Assembly (NCBI GenBank): GCA_016187945.1
Contig: JACPIT010000005.1
Coordinates: 682,001 to 746,000 of the forward strand
Source: Opitutia bacterium
GTDB lineage: Bacteria; Verrucomicrobiota; Verrucomicrobiia; Opitutales; Opitutaceae
DNA length: 64,000 nt
Direction of reading: 5' to 3'
Shown here: positions 8,210 to 16,664 of the stretch, one piece after another
How the letters are laid out: the number at the start of each line of letters is the position of its first letter
Position numbering within the stretch: the stretch's first letter is position 1
Made by a program: the position numbers and the translations under genes
The notes under the pieces: model-generated
Seen by the model: only the letters and a program-made list of their open reading frames with translations
Databases searched by the model: none
What the model was told of the DNA's origin: nothing

Positions 8210-8586
8210 GGTGCCGCCGCGACGGGCTGCACGTCGATACGCTCGACAAAGGGGCCAGCGCCAGAGGACTTGAGATATTTTTCCGCTGCCGCGCGCAACC
8301 GTTCGAGTCGCAGGCCTGCGGCCTCGTCTGCGAGTTGCCCGAGATTGACTCCGACAATCGTGACCTCGTGGGCCACAAATGTGAGAATCAATTGCTCGCG
8401 GTTATCCTCGGCAATGCGATGACGGCCAAAGATGAAATGTTGCCATGGCAAAAGCCAACACTCGTCACCCGACATTTCGACGACAAGCGTCGCGACCTGA
8501 CTCTTGGTGGAATAGCATGGGTGCGCCACCACCGCCGCCGCTTCCTGGGCTCGACGCTCGTCCAACATTTTTTGAAGTCCGCTCAT
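8119..8586 (-). CDS. Hypothetical protein coupled to the left relaxase gene
   Basis: 155-aa soluble protein, not recognised. Its start overlaps the relaxase stop (ATGA at 8583-8586), so the two are coupled. The centre (LLPWQHFIFGR ... VTIVGVNLGQLADEA ... LERLRAAAEKYL) resembles in order and spacing the small protein that follows the right relaxase (57569-57955: LPWMHYVEAR ... VVVRGHNLAPLFLAI ... LARVRAQPEL). A positional homologue is therefore likely. Its 3' end runs antisense through the last 91 bp of the receiver gene. Confidence 0.62.
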   Translation of the reverse strand: MSGLQKMLDERRAQEAAAVVAHPCYSTKSQVATLVVEMSGDECWLLPWQHFIFGRHRIAEDNREQLILTFVAHEVTIVGVNLGQLADEAAGLRLERLRAAAEKYLKSSGAGPFVERIDVQPVAAAPHDSANALTRPNNTSAGVVLRTMESTPKTR

Positions 8587-11372
8587 AAGTGAATCCTCAC
8601 GCGCGACGCCTGCCGCGTCTCTGATTGATAGTTTTCAACGAATCGCCTCCGCTGTGCTCCCCGAATGATCGCCCAGGCTTGGCGCGTCCATTCAGGCCAA
8701 TGTCCTAGGCGCGTGTTCGCCGTCTCGGCCGGCGCGATCGCTCCGGCCTTTAGTTCAAGCGCCAGTTCGCGCTCGCCGGTGCGGACGATATTCGCGCGCA
8801 GCTCATTCTTGTCCGAGGTGAAGACTATGACTCGTCTTCGTCCGCGTGAGATCGCGACATACCACTGATTGCGATTCGTTGCGGCCCGATTTTCCGCATC
8901 GGCGAACAGCACCGTGTCCACCGTCTTTCCTTGCGAGGCGTAGGACGTGACCGCGTAGCCCCGATTGAACAACCTTTGTGATGGGGCGAGCGTCTTACGG
9001 GCTCCGGTTTCGTCCTCGATGACCAGTGCCCCGCACTTGCGCACATGCCGCACCGTAACGAGTTCTCCGTTTACGAGCGGAGTGCCCTCCACCGATTTTC
9101 CGTTGAACTTCAGTTGCAGCCGGTCTCCGGGCGCGATGTCCATCGCGGTCGCGGTGGCCACGCTGATGCGTGCCGTGTAACGGTAGCTCAGTGTTGAGCG
9201 CCGCCCGTCTTTCACCAGCACAAGCCCGCGCTCGGTGGCACCCGCAATCTCGCAAACCTCGCCTTTCACGAAACGCCCATACCGCCGGACGAAATGCGCG
9301 AATTGGCCGGCCCGGTAAAAGCCGGGGTCGCGCTTCTGCGCCTCCGTGGCATCAATTCCCTGGTAAGCGATGACCGGACTGCTTTCGCCTAATTTTCCCT
9401 TCGCGCTCAGTTGAGCGCGGATGGCGTCATTGACCCCACGCACCTCGTCCCATGTTTGGGCGACGACCAATGCGCTTTCCTTCCGCGCCAGCGCAGCAAG
9501 GTAATCCCTCGCGAGTGCGTCCCGCCGCGCATCCGACGGCAACTCACGCACACATCCCAAAGCGTCCAACCGGTCGAATGATTCGACCACCTTGCCCGTG
9601 GCGGCTGCTTTTACGGCCGCGCGATACTGCCGGATGAACCTTCGTTCCGCTTGTGATCGACCGTGAGCCGGATTTTGCCGACGAATCACGCGAATTTCAG
9701 CCGGTTTGAGTCCTCCGTGTTCTTCGATGGCCCGCAGCGCGTCCGAGGCCGTCACTGCTCCATGCTGGCGCGTATCGCCCGATAAGATCAGCCGGCCTTG
9801 GTGCGCTTGCACAAGGAGCATGAGTGCGTGCAATTCCCGACCGCCAATCTGCCCGGCCTCATCGACCATCACGACCGCGCGCGGAGGAAGCTGCTTCGTG
9901 ACCAACACCTGAGCGACGGTCTGCGCGGCGAGCCCGTCCTTTTGCAGATCGCGCACTTGCTGGCGTTGAGGTGCCAGCACGACGACGGAATGGCCCGCCC
10001 CGGCCAGGCCGCGCTCCACTTCTTTCAGCGCGAAACTTTTCCCAGTGCCCGCGCCGCCGCGAAACAGCGTGACGAAATCACGGCTCGCGAGAATTTGACT
10101 CACGGCGGCCCGTTGCTCGGCCGACAACGCAGGCGACGCGGCGAAGTCAGCAGCGAGCGGAGCGAAGCGCCTCCGCCCTCCACGGGCCGCCATGACAAGG
10201 TCAAGTTCGCAACGCAGCACCTCCCGTGAAGTGATCTTGCGCGTGCCGTCCTCGCGGATGTAGGCGCGCTTTTCAATGGCTTCCCGTAGGGCTGCGAGAT
10301 CGTAATTTTCGCCGCGCCCGCGCGCCAGTGCCGCCGCCATCAATTCGTAGTCGTTGATCACCGAGCGCCGCTCAAACAAGTGCTCGTCCGCCCACGCGGT
10401 GATTCCAGCCACATCCGCCGGCCTCGCTCGATTTGGTTGAACGGAGTGCAATGCGCCCAGTGCCTTCGCCTCGTCCGTCGTCAACTGTTTCGCCCAAGAC
10501 GGGCGCAACCGGTCGGCGGTCGAGTCCTTGAGTTTGCGCCGCCGGTTGCCGTGCGCGATACGCTTGCGCAACTCGCCCACGTCGGCGACGTGTGACCCTA
10601 TTTCCAACTGTTGCTTGGCCTCCTCGTTGATTTGTTGGTTTCGCTTTGAAAACCGCGCAATAACCGACTGCGGGACGCCCTTGATCTCAAAGCCGCGCGC
10701 CGTGTTTTCGATTTCGTAGCCGAGCGCGCGGAGACCCTTGCAGAGTTCGTGCCGGTAGAAATTCGTGGCGAAATTTTGGGCGCGATACATGCCCGCCGGT
10801 TGCAGCCCCTTCCAGCGATTTTCCACCGGATCGAACGTCGCATTGAACACGACACAATGCGTGTGAAGGTGCGGGTCGAGTTCCCGGCTCGTGTCGTGCC
10901 GGAAACACGCCGTTACGAGGTTTCCGGTCGCGCGCTCGGTGTTCTGGCCTGATTTCCGCACGCGGGTTTCCGCGAACTTTTCCAGTTCGAGCATGGTTCG
11001 CCGGACGGCTTCGTTGTGCAGGGTCACAATACGATCATCCTGATAGAGGGCGACGACCGACACGCTCTTCGGTGGTGCAATCGCGAAGTCGAAAAAAATG
11101 CGTCGATTGGCGACCGCGTCCCTGTCCGCATCTTGCCGAACCGTGTTCATCCGCTGTCCGAGTTTCTGACCCGTCACAGGGTGCTTTCCTTCGCACAACG
11201 CCAGAAATGCCGCCTCGTTAACCGTGCCCTTTAGGCCCAGTCTATTCGCACCTTCACCGAGCCATTCGCCGGCGATTTTCTCACCCTGCGAATAGTAGTC
11301 GCCTACGCTCAAATGCTCGCGGAAATATTGCTTCGCATTCCCGAGATTGAATTGGATTCGCGGTTGAATCAT
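8583..11372 (-). CDS. traI: MobF (TrwC/TraI-like) relaxase-helicase, left element
   Basis: 929-aa protein. The N-terminal relaxase domain (residues about 1-300) carries the tyrosine pair in VGDYYSQGEK (residues 23-32) and the metal-binding histidine cluster DPHLHTHCV (about 165-173). The C-terminal half is a RecD-like superfamily 1 helicase with Walker A GGAGTGKSFA (about 439) and Walker B MVDEAGQIGG (about 499). A UvrD/RecD C-terminal motif YAVTSYASQGKTVD is near residue 805. It nicks oriT, stays covalently bound to the strand and unwinds it during transfer. The family is usually 900-1,700 aa, so this is a compact form. Architecture is shared with 57952-60675. Confidence 0.93.
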   Translation of the reverse strand: MIQPRIQFNLGNAKQYFREHLSVGDYYSQGEKIAGEWLGEGANRLGLKGTVNEAAFLALCEGKHPVTGQKLGQRMNTVRQDADRDAVANRRIFFDFAIAPPKSVSVVALYQDDRIVTLHNEAVRRTMLELEKFAETRVRKSGQNTERATGNLVTACFRHDTSRELDPHLHTHCVVFNATFDPVENRWKGLQPAGMYRAQNFATNFYRHELCKGLRALGYEIENTARGFEIKGVPQSVIARFSKRNQQINEEAKQQLEIGSHVADVGELRKRIAHGNRRRKLKDSTADRLRPSWAKQLTTDEAKALGALHSVQPNRARPADVAGITAWADEHLFERRSVINDYELMAAALARGRGENYDLAALREAIEKRAYIREDGTRKITSREVLRCELDLVMAARGGRRRFAPLAADFAASPALSAEQRAAVSQILASRDFVTLFRGGAGTGKSFALKEVERGLAGAGHSVVVLAPQRQQVRDLQKDGLAAQTVAQVLVTKQLPPRAVVMVDEAGQIGGRELHALMLLVQAHQGRLILSGDTRQHGAVTASDALRAIEEHGGLKPAEIRVIRRQNPAHGRSQAERRFIRQYRAAVKAAATGKVVESFDRLDALGCVRELPSDARRDALARDYLAALARKESALVVAQTWDEVRGVNDAIRAQLSAKGKLGESSPVIAYQGIDATEAQKRDPGFYRAGQFAHFVRRYGRFVKGEVCEIAGATERGLVLVKDGRRSTLSYRYTARISVATATAMDIAPGDRLQLKFNGKSVEGTPLVNGELVTVRHVRKCGALVIEDETGARKTLAPSQRLFNRGYAVTSYASQGKTVDTVLFADAENRAATNRNQWYVAISRGRRRVIVFTSDKNELRANIVRTGERELALELKAGAIAPAETANTRLGHWPEWTRQAWAIIRGAQRRRFVENYQSETRQASRVRIHL

Positions 11373-11406
11373 GATGAGGAAAACCGACTTGGCGGTAATG
11401 ATTTGT

Positions 11407-11424
11407 GTAACGTAGCCACGTTAC
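11407..11424. repeat. 7+7-bp inverted repeat near the relaxase start
   Basis: GTAACGT (11407-11413) and ACGTTAC (11418-11424) flank AGCC, followed by CTTTTTG-like sequence. It is 35 bp upstream of the relaxase ATG on the opposite reading side. It could be an operator for the relaxase promoter or part of the oriT region. Confidence 0.45.
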
Positions 11425-11482
11425 TTTTTGCCTGAGACACAGCACCCCTTAGCGCTGCGCGTAACGTTTCGATCTTCCTAAG

Positions 11483-11518
11483 TGCGACACACGGCGTGTC
11501 GCATGACGCGGAGCGTCA
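11483..11518. repeat. Two adjacent perfect inverted repeats
   Basis: TGCGACAC-ACGGC-GTGTCGCA occupies 11483-11503 and TGACGC-GGA-GCGTCA occupies 11504-11518, with no gap between them. A variant of the first hairpin (GCGACAC-GGCGT-GTGTCGC) is found at 33456-33474 in the same element. Confidence 0.6.
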
Positions 11519-11822
11519 ACCGGCGCAGACCTGCGCCCCGGAGGGAATACGGGCAGTCGCCCGGCTGGCAGTTGCGCCTATTCCCGACTTCCACGAAGAC
11601 ACGCCGCGCTGCGCTGTTTCGGCGTGCCCTCGTGGACCCGCGGAGCGTGCGGCACGCGCGCGGAGACTTGGGGACGCTCCTCGCTTTCGCCCGCCGTCTG
11701 CCTTCGCGGGCCGCCACCTGGCGAGCACGCTGCGGCTCCCGGCTCGGCTTCGCTCGTCGAGTCCCCAAGACTCCGCGCCGGCCGCCGGTTGTGGCGCACC
11801 CGCGCCACGTAACGAAATAGGA

Positions 11823-12707
11823 TCAGTCCGGCTTGGCTGCACCCGCCAGGTCGCGACTGGCGCGCACCGTCCGCACCTCGCGTTGGATGAATCCGTCGAG
11901 TGCCTTCAACTGAACAGGACCGAGTTCCTTGAGCGATGCGACGGCAGTTTTAAGGTTCAACTTTTCCGTCGCGAACCGATAGACCTGCTGGCCGCCCCAA
12001 CCGAGTTCGCGCGCACCGGCGAAGATCGCCCGGTAAAAATCGTTCTGGTAAGCGACGGGGTTGCGACCGCGCAGATGCGAACGATTGATGGCCCGTTGCT
12101 GCCGGAGAAAGCCAAGGGCTTCCTCATACCGGCTGCGCGGAATTAAAAGGTAGGACGCAACCTGAAACCGGCGCTGGAGCATCCGATGCACGGCCGCAAA
12201 ATTGGCCTCTCCTTCGTCACCGGCTAGCCGGTCGGCAAGTTCGCCGGCCACCTCGCGGATGCGCTCGCGTTGCTCAACGGTCAGGTGACGCTCATCGGGA
12301 GTGATCGTATTTCGACGGATGACCTTTTCCGTTCGGATTAGATCCCGCCCAGCGACCTGCACGACGTTTCGACAACCGTTCATACGGACGTTTTGATTTA
12401 CCGTGTTTGCCATCGGCGGCAGCAACGCCGCGAGGCTTTCGATCAGCCGAGCCAGTTCCGAATCGCGGTCCAAGCCGCTCGACGCGCTGTCCTCGACGAG
12501 CAGCGCTTTTCGGATCAGAGACTCCGGTTTTTCAGTCGCGAGTTCTAGCGCGCGTGTGGCGTCAGGATTCGCGGCGAATTTTTTCCGCAGGTAGGTTTTC
12601 GTGGCCTCGTAAGAATCGCGGACCGCCTGGCTGGCGACACCTTGAACTGCGTGTTTCAGAAAAGCCGCCGCCGCGAGCAGCGTGGAGAATATGGATTCTG
12701 TTTGCAT
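11823..12707 (-). CDS. Hypothetical protein with ORF6C-like region
   Basis: 294-aa protein. The N-terminal 95 residues are helical, of the kind seen in many bacterial conflict proteins (LRKKF ... ALELATEKPESLIRKALL ... DSELARLIESLAALLP). A short segment VNQNVRMNGCRNVVQVAGRD follows, then a C-terminal half (about 145-225: EQRERIREVAGELADRL ... VASYLLIPRSRYEEALGFL) that resembles the ORF6C domain of phage and element regulators. No catalytic motif is seen. It is divergent from the Argonaute operon, with a 280-bp gap. A regulatory or sensor role is possible; function unknown. Confidence 0.6.
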   Translation of the reverse strand: MQTESIFSTLLAAAAFLKHAVQGVASQAVRDSYEATKTYLRKKFAANPDATRALELATEKPESLIRKALLVEDSASSGLDRDSELARLIESLAALLPPMANTVNQNVRMNGCRNVVQVAGRDLIRTEKVIRRNTITPDERHLTVEQRERIREVAGELADRLAGDEGEANFAAVHRMLQRRFQVASYLLIPRSRYEEALGFLRQQRAINRSHLRGRNPVAYQNDFYRAIFAGARELGWGGQQVYRFATEKLNLKTAVASLKELGPVQLKALDGFIQREVRTVRASRDLAGAAKPD

Positions 12708-12987
12708 GACACCCGTGCGCCCACGTCAACGGCACAGGTAGCGCCGCTCGCTGCGGAAATGGGATCAGCACGCACCGAAGTAGCTGAACCTATTGACGAG
12801 TGTCTCAGCGCCGAAAATCCCTCGACTGGAAGCGATGGTAACTGCGCCTCCCGTAGAACTTGCGGCAAGACGTAACCTAATTCCCTCGAAAACTAGGTTG
12901 CACCTCAAAGTGTTGGAGTTAAAAGCAACCAACACTGTGACCCGCTACATTCCAGAGCGATACGCTACTATCTGATGCCCCCTTCCG

Positions 12988-13926
12988 ATGGCAATACTCG
13001 TAAACTGGTTTGAGGCCACATTTGAACGCAAGGACTGCACCTTACCGTTTCTTACTTCACCTTCGTGGGAAAAGTCTAACGACATCCTTGAGGCCCATCC
13101 GACCGCGGAAATTGTGAGGCTCCGGCAACCGGACGGCACCATCCGCCTGTATTTTATCGCCGGCCAATCCCCCGGCGATGCTCAATCCGCGACGGTCACG
13201 CTCGCCGCCGAACGATCTATCTCCGCCCGTCTCATAGAATACAACCTCGCGAAATTCTTCGAGAAGACGGGAGCGCGGGTTAATTTCAACCGCCATTGGG
13301 GCGTCGAAGTCACGAGCGAGGTCCAGCAGTATCCGCGCATTGGTCTTACCATCCATCAGGGTATGAGCGCGAAGTATTTCGCGGACACCGAATCGAAGTT
13401 TCGGCATGGACTGACGCTCAACTGGATTGTGCGCCCATTTTTCACGATGCCGGTGAGCGACCTCCCGACCACCCGCGACTACAACGGCTTCCCCGTTCTG
13501 CTCAAATGGCCGGATGCCCTCGGCGCCTGTCCTGAAGCGATTGCGCCGTTCAACGAACACTATCTCGGCACGATCATTGAAAAGCTCGACTGCCAGCGCT
13601 ATCGCGTTTCGCTGCGCGACCAAACTCAACAAGAGATCGATGGCCGCGCCTTGTTTTTGGAGGCTCGCACGGAAGTTCTAGCCGAAATGGAGCAAGTGCT
13701 TTCGCGCGAGTCCGGCCAAACGTCGATCCAACGCCGGATCCTGCAACTCACTCATTCACTCAAACCCGATGGGCGCCGCAATCCCGGAATTCTGCGGGAC
13801 CAACTCGCTTCTGCGCTCAAAGTGCTCGATCCGTCGGACCGCGGTCAGGTAAGCATTCCGCTGCTCCCGAACGGGACCGGCGAAGTCTGGGTCAACTGTT
13901 ACGCCACAGGCGTGCAACGGAGTTGA
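12988..13926 (+). CDS. APAZ/N-lobe-like partner of short Argonaute
   Basis: 312-aa protein, first gene of a three-gene operon ending in a SIR2 gene. It has no signal peptide and no catalytic motif. It is beta-rich in the first 200 residues (RIGLTIHQGMSAKYF, then RHGLTLNWIVRPFFTMPV). A helical stretch with ALFLEARTEVLAEMEQVL follows at about 215-232. Its size and position directly before a MID-PIWI gene match the APAZ region of known short Argonaute systems, which corresponds to the N and linker domains of long Argonautes. In characterised systems APAZ is fused to SIR2, TIR or a nuclease; here it stands alone. The domain call is inference and needs profile or structure comparison. Confidence 0.55.
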   Translation: MAILVNWFEATFERKDCTLPFLTSPSWEKSNDILEAHPTAEIVRLRQPDGTIRLYFIAGQSPGDAQSATVTLAAERSISARLIEYNLAKFFEKTGARVNFNRHWGVEVTSEVQQYPRIGLTIHQGMSAKYFADTESKFRHGLTLNWIVRPFFTMPVSDLPTTRDYNGFPVLLKWPDALGACPEAIAPFNEHYLGTIIEKLDCQRYRVSLRDQTQQEIDGRALFLEARTEVLAEMEQVLSRESGQTSIQRRILQLTHSLKPDGRRNPGILRDQLASALKVLDPSDRGQVSIPLLPNGTGEVWVNCYATGVQRS

Positions 13927-13927
13927 T

Positions 13928-15229
13928 ATGTTTACTTGCACTGTCCTTCATAAGTCCGGTTTCCGGTTTTCGCCCGATGACCCCCAAATGGTCCACGACG
14001 ACCGCCTGCGCGGCATCATTCGGTTCGGCCCGTATCGCAAAATCGACAAACCTGCCCCGCGCCTCGCGTTTGTTTTCCCCGAAGGAAGCCGCGATGCGGC
14101 CAACGCGCTCTACCTCGCGTTGCGCAATGGCATTGGCGCCTTCAAGGGGCTTCCCAGCGTTTTCAAAATTCCGCTCGAGCGGGACCAGGTTGCGGCAATC
14201 ACCGGATTCACGCTGCGTAACCGTTACGACCACCACGATTGCGCCCAGCGATACCGCGATGCCATTCAGTCGTGGATTCAAGCGAACAGGGAAACACCGG
14301 ACCTGTTCATCAATATTCATCCCAGGTCCATGACTTGGGAGGACGATTCGGCGTATGCTGCGACGAAAGCCGCCCTGCTGAAAGAGGGGTTGCTCTCCCA
14401 GAACGTGACGTTCGATCTCATCCAAAATTCCACCCAATTTGAATGGTCGGCCGCTAACATCGCGCTAGGGCTGTTCGTCAAACTTGGCGGGATTCCCTGG
14501 GCAGTAAATCGACCCAATGCCGAAACGGAAATCGTCATCGGAATGGGACGGTCGGAATCCTATCACCCGCGCACCCGCGAACGCGAAAGGGTCATCGCAT
14601 TTACCACCTGCCTTCAAAGCAACGGCATCTATCAGTTTGCCAATTTCGGCCGCGCGTGCGCGGCCAATGAAGATTATCTTCCTGAACTTGAACGCACCCT
14701 TCAACTCACTCTAAGCCGCGTGCAGGGTATGCGTCCCCAGCCTCGCACGCTCACGTTGCACTTTCCCAAAGACTTCAACTTCGAGGAGCGGGAACTCTGC
14801 AAAAAAGCGGTCGCCGCGGCCAACGCTGCATTTCAACGCATCGAGTTCGTCAAAATTACTGAGGAAGATCGGTTCTTTGCGATCGATGACGAGTCGCCGG
14901 ATCAGGTGCCTCGGCGCGGCACCTGCATTCGCCTGAGCAGGACTGACAGCCTCCTCTACACCGAGGGCTCCGAAGAACGTCAGCCGTGGGCCAATCGGCC
15001 CCCGTCGGCCGTCCGGATAAGGCACTTCAGCGAGCAACTGACCGATTTGGCGACACGGGATGTCATCGGGCAGGTTTACGATCTGAGCCTTTCGAATTGG
15101 CGAGCGTTCAATGCGCGGGGGTTTCCCGTCTCCATCTATTACAGCGAACTTATCAGCCGCATTTTAAGGAAGGCCGATCTCTCTCAAGTGCAGGGAGCAC
15201 TCATCCAAGATCGTCTTTGGTTCCTCTAG
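13928..15229 (+). CDS. Short prokaryotic Argonaute (MID-PIWI), catalytically inactive
   Basis: 433-aa protein with short-Argonaute layout. It opens with FGPY (residues 33-36). A Rossmann-like MID half carries FINIHPRS (about 126) and QNSTQFEWSAANIALGLF. The PIWI half begins with KLGGIPWAV (about 184-192) and ends with YYSELISRIL. Where active PIWI domains carry the first catalytic Asp after a VIG strand, this protein has EIVIGMGRS, with Gly in that place, so slicing is unlikely. Short Argonautes use guides to sense invader nucleic acid and then trigger a partner effector. It starts 2 bp after the upstream stop and is followed 2 bp later by the SIR2 gene. Confidence 0.82.
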   Translation: MFTCTVLHKSGFRFSPDDPQMVHDDRLRGIIRFGPYRKIDKPAPRLAFVFPEGSRDAANALYLALRNGIGAFKGLPSVFKIPLERDQVAAITGFTLRNRYDHHDCAQRYRDAIQSWIQANRETPDLFINIHPRSMTWEDDSAYAATKAALLKEGLLSQNVTFDLIQNSTQFEWSAANIALGLFVKLGGIPWAVNRPNAETEIVIGMGRSESYHPRTRERERVIAFTTCLQSNGIYQFANFGRACAANEDYLPELERTLQLTLSRVQGMRPQPRTLTLHFPKDFNFEERELCKKAVAAANAAFQRIEFVKITEEDRFFAIDDESPDQVPRRGTCIRLSRTDSLLYTEGSEERQPWANRPPSAVRIRHFSEQLTDLATRDVIGQVYDLSLSNWRAFNARGFPVSIYYSELISRILRKADLSQVQGALIQDRLWFL

Positions 15230-15230
15230 C

Positions 15231-16298
15231 ATGGCCGACAAAAGCTCAGTTGCGTATCTGACTGGCGCGGGGCTTTCCGTGGACGCCGGACTTCCGCATT
15301 CGGTGAAACTCGCGGAGAAACTAAAGGAATACCTGATCGCGCAAGCCGCCGAACCGAAGAACGAGGAGGCGAAGGTTCTCTTGGGGCTGCTCTACTTTAT
15401 TCTCGGAGGGATTCGATTTCAATGGGGCCGGCTCGGCCTAGATCCCGATCAGCCCGTCAACATCGAGCAAATCGCGACCGCCGCATTGCGCCTGCGGCAT
15501 CGCCATAAAGATCCGCTCGCGCCGTATGTCTCGGCGTGGACGGACCGCATCGTAAGCCTGGAGGCCCAGCAGGAGGGGGCGCTAGAACGATTCAGCGATA
15601 CCATTTTTGCTCGACTCAAGGAGTGGCTAGCTACGCCCGCCAAAGAAAAGATCGAATACATCAACCGCATGGGCGACCTCCATGATAAGGACGCCGCCGT
15701 CAGCATCTTCTCCCTCAACTATGATCTTTTGGTCGAGACGGCGCTCGCTAATGCGAATCGCGTATTGGTTAATGGCTTCAAAGAGGGCCGGTGGAATCCC
15801 GAGCTTTTCAACCAGAAATCCGACATCCGGCTCTACAAGCTTCACGGGAGCCTGGATTGGGTGGATGACGAAATGCACGGTATCTGCTCGTTGACTTTTG
15901 ATCGCCATCCCAAGGCGGAAGATTTCGAGGTGCAAAAGTCACCGCTGCTGATCTTCGGCACCGATTCAAAGCTTTCCGGCAAAGATCCCTTTCTCACCTT
16001 GGTTCATGCGTTCTCGGATCAACTCCGCTCCACCCAGGTGTTGGTCGCCATCGGCTACAGTTTCTCCGACCAATATATTAACGATATAGTCGAGCAACGC
16101 ATGCGCGATAATCTGCAATTGCGGATCGTGATCGTGTCACGCACGGCAGACAAAATTAAACAACGGGTGCTTTTTTTGGAGAACAGTCCTCGTGTGACAA
16201 CAATCAACGGTAACGCGCAAGATGCACTCAACAGCGGCGCGGTGCGGAATGAAATTCTACGGGTGCTTAAAGAGGCCAAACAAGAGGCGCCGTTCTGA
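15231..16298 (+). CDS. SIR2-family NADase-like effector of the Argonaute operon
   Basis: 355-aa SIR2_2-type protein. The NAD-binding motif TGAGLSVDAGLP is at residues 11-22, the Asn-Tyr-Asp motif LNYDLL near 160, LHGSLDW near 202 and the GYSFSD segment near 273. Defence SIR2 proteins hydrolyse NAD+ when activated, killing or arresting the infected cell. In known SPARSA systems the SIR2 domain is fused to APAZ; here it is a separate third gene with its own ATG 2 bp after the Argonaute stop. No APAZ-like extension is present, since its length is used up by the SIR2 fold. Confidence 0.85.
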   Translation: MADKSSVAYLTGAGLSVDAGLPHSVKLAEKLKEYLIAQAAEPKNEEAKVLLGLLYFILGGIRFQWGRLGLDPDQPVNIEQIATAALRLRHRHKDPLAPYVSAWTDRIVSLEAQQEGALERFSDTIFARLKEWLATPAKEKIEYINRMGDLHDKDAAVSIFSLNYDLLVETALANANRVLVNGFKEGRWNPELFNQKSDIRLYKLHGSLDWVDDEMHGICSLTFDRHPKAEDFEVQKSPLLIFGTDSKLSGKDPFLTLVHAFSDQLRSTQVLVAIGYSFSDQYINDIVEQRMRDNLQLRIVIVSRTADKIKQRVLFLENSPRVTTINGNAQDALNSGAVRNEILRVLKEAKQEAPF

Positions 16299-16664
16299 GC
16301 ACTTGAAGCGCCGGTCCGACGTCGCTCAGGTCTCAATCAGTTAACAATTGCAGTTGAAAGCCTGTCGGCAAAAGCGGCTTGGTATCGACTAACCTGCTCA
16401 GTGTCATGAGCGTGAACGTAGTCACGGGCCGAAAGAATTCTCCGCCTCCGCTCGCTGCCCTATTCTGTCACACCCGCCATGGAGTTCTCGCTTCGCTGCG
16501 CTCCTCCATTCCGTCCTTCGGCCTTCCCCCTCGCGAGGAGCGACTAGGCTCCTCACTCGGCGGCCTCGGCCGTGGCTGGGTGTGCCTTCAAGGGCCAGCG
16601 CGCGGAGTGCGCCTGATAACCGGGCACGAGGCCCGGACGGGTTGCGCAACGGGCGCATGGCAAC
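16299..16664. other. 366-bp non-coding spacer between the SIR2 and radC genes
   Basis: No gene with plausible composition is seen on either strand. The sequence is GC-rich with many short self-complementary stretches (for example CGGCCTCGGCCG near 16561-16572), similar in style to the non-coding blocks at 11.5-11.8 kb and 42.7-43.0 kb. It probably separates the Argonaute operon from the radC transcription unit. Confidence 0.4.

Larger units (their letters stand above)
11373..11822. other. 450-bp non-coding region upstream of the left relaxase, candidate oriT region
   Basis: No convincing gene. The relaxase-proximal part holds three perfect inverted repeats: GTAACGT/ACGTTAC (11407-11424, followed by TTTTT), TGCGACAC/GTGTCGCA (11483-11503) and TGACGC/GCGTCA (11504-11518). 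The last two are directly adjacent. The rest (11520-11812) is very GC-rich with many short self-complementary stretches. CGAAATAGGATCAG closes it at 11813-11826. Non-coding DNA with stacked inverted repeats next to a MobF relaxase gene is where oriT is commonly found; no nic site could be identified by eye. Confidence 0.45.

Noticed and set aside
13928-15229. Reading the Argonaute as an active slicer
   Set aside because: The position of the first catalytic Asp after the VIG strand is Gly, and the protein lacks a full catalytic tetrad by eye, as is usual for short Argonautes.
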